Source: JAUWQU01 sp964605095
Lineage (GTDB): Bacteria > Planctomycetota > Phycisphaerae > SM23-33
Length of the DNA: 5,699 nt
Direction: 5' to 3'
Assembly: GCA_964605095.1 (NCBI GenBank)
Contig: CAZSBS010000286.1
Span: 1 to 5,699 of the forward strand
Below, piece after piece: positions 5,312 to 5,699 of this stretch. The stretch's first letter is position 1; every line of letters begins with the position of its first letter. The notes under the pieces are model-generated. The model was given only the letters and a program-made list of their open reading frames with translations. It made no database searches and was not told the DNA's origin. Made by a program: the position numbers and the translations under genes.

Positions 5312-5440
5312 TCAGCGCGCCCGGGCCGCGCCGTTTGCGGCGATCTGGGCGAAGTGGCTCAGGACGGATTCGGCCTGGGGGGCTTCCTCGATGGCGGCGA
5401 GGATGGATTCGGGGCTCCACAAACAACGCTTGACGCCAAC
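5312..5440 (-). pseudogene. C-terminal stump of an unidentified minus-strand gene
   Basis: On the minus strand a frame from about 5440 (just after an in-frame TGA) to the TGA at 5314-5312 reads VGVKRCLWSPESILAAIEEA followed by PQAESVLSHFAQIAANGAARAR. Third positions are almost all G or C and the sequence looks like real amphipathic protein. It is too short for a complete gene: a TTG at 5422 could begin a 36-residue product, but there is no convincing ribosome binding site. I do not recognise the family; a transposase or regulator C-terminus is possible but unproven. It converges on the GH95-like gene and ends 72 bp after that gene's stop. Confidence 0.45.
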
Positions 5441-5458
5441 TCAGGCTGGCGGTATACT
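5430..5458 (+). promoter_or_regulatory. Near-consensus sigma70-type promoter
   Basis: TTGACG at 5430-5435, a 17-base spacer and TATACT at 5453-5458 give ten of twelve consensus matches at optimal spacing. Transcription would start at about 5465 and run into the possible gene at 5664, leaving a leader of about 200 nt. The -35 box overlaps the broken end of the minus-strand stump. Confidence 0.6.
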
Positions 5459-5663
5459 GTTTTCAGCTTGTGACTTACAGGCCGCGGCTGCGGCTGCGGC
5501 TGCGGATCGCCCCCAAATCCGTCAACGTGCCTGTCGGCAGATAGATCAGTGCCATGCACCGACCTATATCCTGTATCCGCCAAGCACAGCGAGTCCATTT
5601 TCGGACCAGAAAGGCAACAAGGCCAACGGCCCCGGACATCCGGCAACGTCAAGGTTATCGACT
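5459..5663 (+). other. Presumed leader of the gene starting at 5664
   Basis: No gene is supported here on either strand; the minus-strand open frame across it has mixed third positions and owes part of its length to the hexamer repeat. Only small hairpins are visible (GTCC/GGAC at 5593-5606 and CCGG/CCGG near 5634). I recognise no riboswitch or terminator. Confidence 0.4.
5484..5505. repeat. Hexanucleotide tandem repeat (GCGGCT)n
   Basis: Three full GCGGCT units plus GCGG, with no mismatch, 26 bp after the -10 box of the promoter at 5430-5458. It would be transcribed as part of the leader. Perfect short repeats of this kind can change copy number by slippage. Confidence 0.8.
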
Positions 5664-5699
5664 ATGCCCCGCCGCCTCAAACGCAAACGCAACCCCAAC
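5664..5699 (+). CDS. Possible start of an unidentified gene (cut by window edge)
   Basis: ATG at 5664 opens a frame of 12 codons to the window end, reading MPRRLKRKRNPN, very basic, with mainly C in third positions. AAGG at 5651-5654, nine bases before the ATG, is a weak ribosome binding site, and a good promoter lies 206 bp upstream. The stretch is too short to name a product; a basic N-terminus would suit a nucleic-acid-binding or ribosome-associated protein, but this is a guess. Confidence 0.4.
   Translation, partial: MPRRLKRKRNPN

Noticed and set aside
5314..5335. GC-rich inverted repeat after the GH95-like gene as a terminator
   Set aside because: There is no T-run on either side and the sequence is explained by the coding stump on the minus strand; no intrinsic terminator is visible in 5240-5310.
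5359..5652. 97-codon minus-strand frame with PQPQPQPRP
   Set aside because: The PQ run is the translated GCGGCT repeat; third positions are mixed, and the adjacent frame holds the more convincing stump.

Overview
The window looks like a piece of a GC-rich planctomycete chromosome or metagenome contig. The reasons are strongly G/C-biased third codon positions in the two large genes, a long secreted protein of the HzsA-related family (a group I know mainly from Planctomycetes), and a secreted GH95-like glycosidase. No rRNA, tRNA, CRISPR array or complete mobile element is visible. The lineage is inferred from family resemblance only.

Layout: (1) 1-1577, minus strand: the N-terminal 525 codons of a gene that runs off the left edge. 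It encodes an exported protein with a signal peptide, a PA14/galactose-binding-like beta-sandwich, a helical linker and the start of an HzsA-type beta-propeller. (2) 1578-2926: an unusually long, about 1.35 kb, divergent intergenic region. In order it holds the leader of the minus gene with a small dyad; an array of 11-bp units carrying A-tracts in helical phase (1790-1876), with A-tracts roughly in register out to 2095; a 47-bp direct repeat pair 65 bp apart; a REP-like palindromic element (2094-2167); a hairpin and GACAGG repeats beside a near-consensus sigma70 promoter (2288-2316, plus strand); a strong GC hairpin; and the C-terminal stump of a decayed glycosidase-like gene (2676-2825). (3) 2927-5239, plus strand: a complete 770-residue exported GH95-like glycosidase with most catalytic landmarks, but with the usual IDGNFG motif replaced. 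(4) 5240-5699: a second gene stump on the minus strand (5312-5440), a near-consensus promoter lying across its broken end (5430-5458), a hexanucleotide repeat in the presumed leader, and the first 12 codons of a possible new plus-strand gene at 5664.

Functionally, the two intact genes both make exported proteins and point away from each other, so they could serve extracytoplasmic polysaccharide breakdown. They share no obvious promoter, and calling this a polysaccharide-utilisation locus is inference. The two gene stumps and the dense repeats show that the regions flanking the glycosidase have been rearranged. I see no complete novel system. The best leads are the phased A-tract array, the altered GH95 active-site motif, and the promoter that would produce a leader of about 600 nt in front of the glycosidase.
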